A model generated the notes under the pieces. It ran no database searches and was not told the DNA's origin. It saw only the letters and a list, made by a program, of their open reading frames with translations. DNA of 64,000 bases, taken from NCBI GenBank assembly GCA_021200535.1, contig JAJQGL010000092.1:78406-142405 (forward strand). The letters run 5' to 3'. A program made the position numbers and the translations under genes. Shown one piece after another: positions 62,964 through 64,000 of this stretch; positions within the stretch are counted from its first letter, which is position 1; each line of letters opens with the position of its first letter. The DNA is from Clostridiaceae bacterium (GTDB lineage: Bacteria > Bacillota > Clostridia > Lachnospirales > Lachnospiraceae).

Positions 62964-63800
62964 ATGTTACAGGAGAACGAATCTTTTTGGAAGAAAAAGG
63001 GCTTTTATGTGTGTGCCTGCGTACTTCTGGTTGGCGTCATGGCGGTGGGGGCGCTTTTTTACCGTCAGGTTGGCCTTGGCGATACACAGGAAGAAATGAT
63101 GGCAGATATTGCCACGGAAATCCCGGCTGATTCAGCGGAGATATCGGGCGCTGGTGCAGTCGATACAGAAACAGAGAAGGATCAGCAGGCGGCTCAGGCA
63201 AATGCAAATGTTACAGCAAAGCCGGAAAGCACAGCAGAAGCAACAGAGGATTCAGATGCACAAAAGACATCTGAGCCAAAGAAAAAGACAAAAAAGAAAA
63301 GCCAGAGTACAGCGGAAAAAGAGGAAGATACCTCAGATACAAAGAATACTTCAAATACTGTCAAATCAAGTCAGCTGCAATATAATTTCAATGAAGAAAA
63401 TGGGCTGCTCTGGCCGGTTGAGGGTGATGTTATTTTAAAATATAGTATGACAAATACAATATATTTTGAGACGCTGGCACAGTATAAATGCAATCCGGGC
63501 ATTGCGATTTCTGCAAAGAAAGGTACGGATGTCAAGGCTTCGGCAGATGGGAAAATTACGGACATTGCCGAGGATGCAGAGTATGGGACGATGGTTACAA
63601 TGGATATTGGGAATAATTACACATTAAAATATGGACAGCTTGCGGATGTTACAGTAAAGAAAGGTGATGAGGTAAAAGAGGGCGATGTCATTGGGAGCGT
63701 TGCCCAACCAACCAAATATTTCACAAAAGAAGGAAGTAATTTATATTTTCAGGTGGTACAGAAAGAAGAGAGTGTAGATCCGCTTCTTCTGCTTCGCTAA
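62964..63800 (+). CDS. SpoIIQ-like degenerate M23 peptidase-domain protein
   Basis: 278 residues. N-terminal membrane segment (about 14-33), Glu/Lys/Thr-rich linker (about 60-135), C-terminal LytM/M23 fold (about 150-275). Catalytic HxxxD appears as NPGIA and the HxH as NLYFQV, so zinc binding is lost, as in Bacillus SpoIIQ, which connects forespore and mother cell. Role in engulfment inferred. Last gene in the window. Confidence 0.8.
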   Translation: MLQENESFWKKKGFYVCACVLLVGVMAVGALFYRQVGLGDTQEEMMADIATEIPADSAEISGAGAVDTETEKDQQAAQANANVTAKPESTAEATEDSDAQKTSEPKKKTKKKSQSTAEKEEDTSDTKNTSNTVKSSQLQYNFNEENGLLWPVEGDVILKYSMTNTIYFETLAQYKCNPGIAISAKKGTDVKASADGKITDIAEDAEYGTMVTMDIGNNYTLKYGQLADVTVKKGDEVKEGDVIGSVAQPTKYFTKEGSNLYFQVVQKEESVDPLLLLR

Positions 63801-63817
63801 CAGCAAATAGAGAATCC

Positions 63818-63860
63818 AAAGCATTGTGAAAATCATGTCAGTTTTCACAATGCTTTTTTT
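63818..63860 (+). terminator. Terminator after spoIIQ-like gene
   Basis: AAAGCATTGTGAAAA (63818-63832) and TTTTCACAATGCTTT (63842-63856) pair, followed by T. Confidence 0.9.
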
Positions 63861-64000
63861 TGTGTGAAACGGAAGGCATTGCAGAAGGGACTTTTCTTTC
63901 ATGATCTGTTGATGCAGGTATATTTTCAATTTATACTTTATATGATACAATGATAAGCAGACCGAGCATGCTTGCATGTGAGGGTGCAACAAGATCATGA

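Noticed and set aside
63741..63998. 85-codon minus-strand frame at the window end
   Set aside because: Overlaps the real gene end and the terminator; no protein-like character.

Overview
The window looks like a chromosome segment from an anaerobic, spore-forming Firmicute of the class Clostridia, most probably a Lachnospiraceae gut bacterium. The grounds are strong AGGAGG-type ribosome sites, frequent TTG and GTG starts, a T-box leader, several sporulation genes (cotJ operon, spore photoproduct lyase family, bofA-like, degenerate M23 protein like SpoIIQ), a Tad-type pilus locus of the kind seen in Lachnospiraceae, and BspA-like LRR surface proteins. No prophage, integrase, CRISPR array or rRNA was seen. 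Apart from an AT-rich patch near 35.7-37.6 kb, composition looks even.

Layout. 0-4 kb: heterodimeric ABC exporter. 3.8-6.2 kb: Tyr T-box leader and a tyrosyl-tRNA synthetase fused to an N-terminal B3/B4 editing-type domain. 6.4-8.4 kb: frameshifted surface lipoprotein gene, then tRNA-Leu. 9-16.6 kb: GH-A-like hydrolase, lrgAB, a nucleosidase plus SPL radical-SAM pair, SDR, Nudix and GGDEF proteins. 16.8-23.8 kb: fused cotJA-cotJB with cotJC (minus strand), zinc metallopeptidase, larC, an LRR surface protein, an orphan HATPase/HPt protein and a polysaccharide deacetylase.

23.8-30.3 kb is the most coherent accessory module: apbE, a protein with four FMN-binding domains, a one-domain FMN-binding protein, a NapH-like membrane Fe-S protein, and a Tp47-like/LRR surface protein. 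Two matching palindromes (GTTAGATRARWCTAAC), one before apbE and one before the Tp47-like gene, resemble DtxR-family operators. Together they suggest a metal-regulated chain that moves electrons through covalently bound flavins outside the membrane; this function is inferred.

30.4-35.6 kb: pyrG, an FtsH protease fused in frame to a Cof-type HAD phosphatase, and a phospholipase C-like protein. 37.6-40.5 kb: a compact minus-strand operon (PPOX flavoprotein, ferredoxin, Zn-macrodomain, SirTM sirtuin) divergent from an HxlR regulator, which looks like a redox-controlled ADP-ribosylation module. 40.5-43.1 kb: LysR regulator, acyl-CoA dehydrogenase, thioesterase. 43.1-47.7 kb: transposon remnant, tRNA-Arg, ClpX, Csp-like subtilase, DUF2508 and BofA-like proteins.

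47.8-57.5 kb: Tad-type pilus locus (two A24 prepilin peptidases, TadZ, TadA, a frameshifted TadB, TadC, Flp pilin, TadG/TadE-like proteins, an FHA protein). One TadE-like gene carries a perfect 27-bp inverted repeat inside its coding sequence. 57.6-64 kb: PrcB-like lipoprotein, glycogen phosphorylase, SppA, RDD protein and the SpoIIQ-like protein. All functions are read from sequence motifs by eye; no database search was run.
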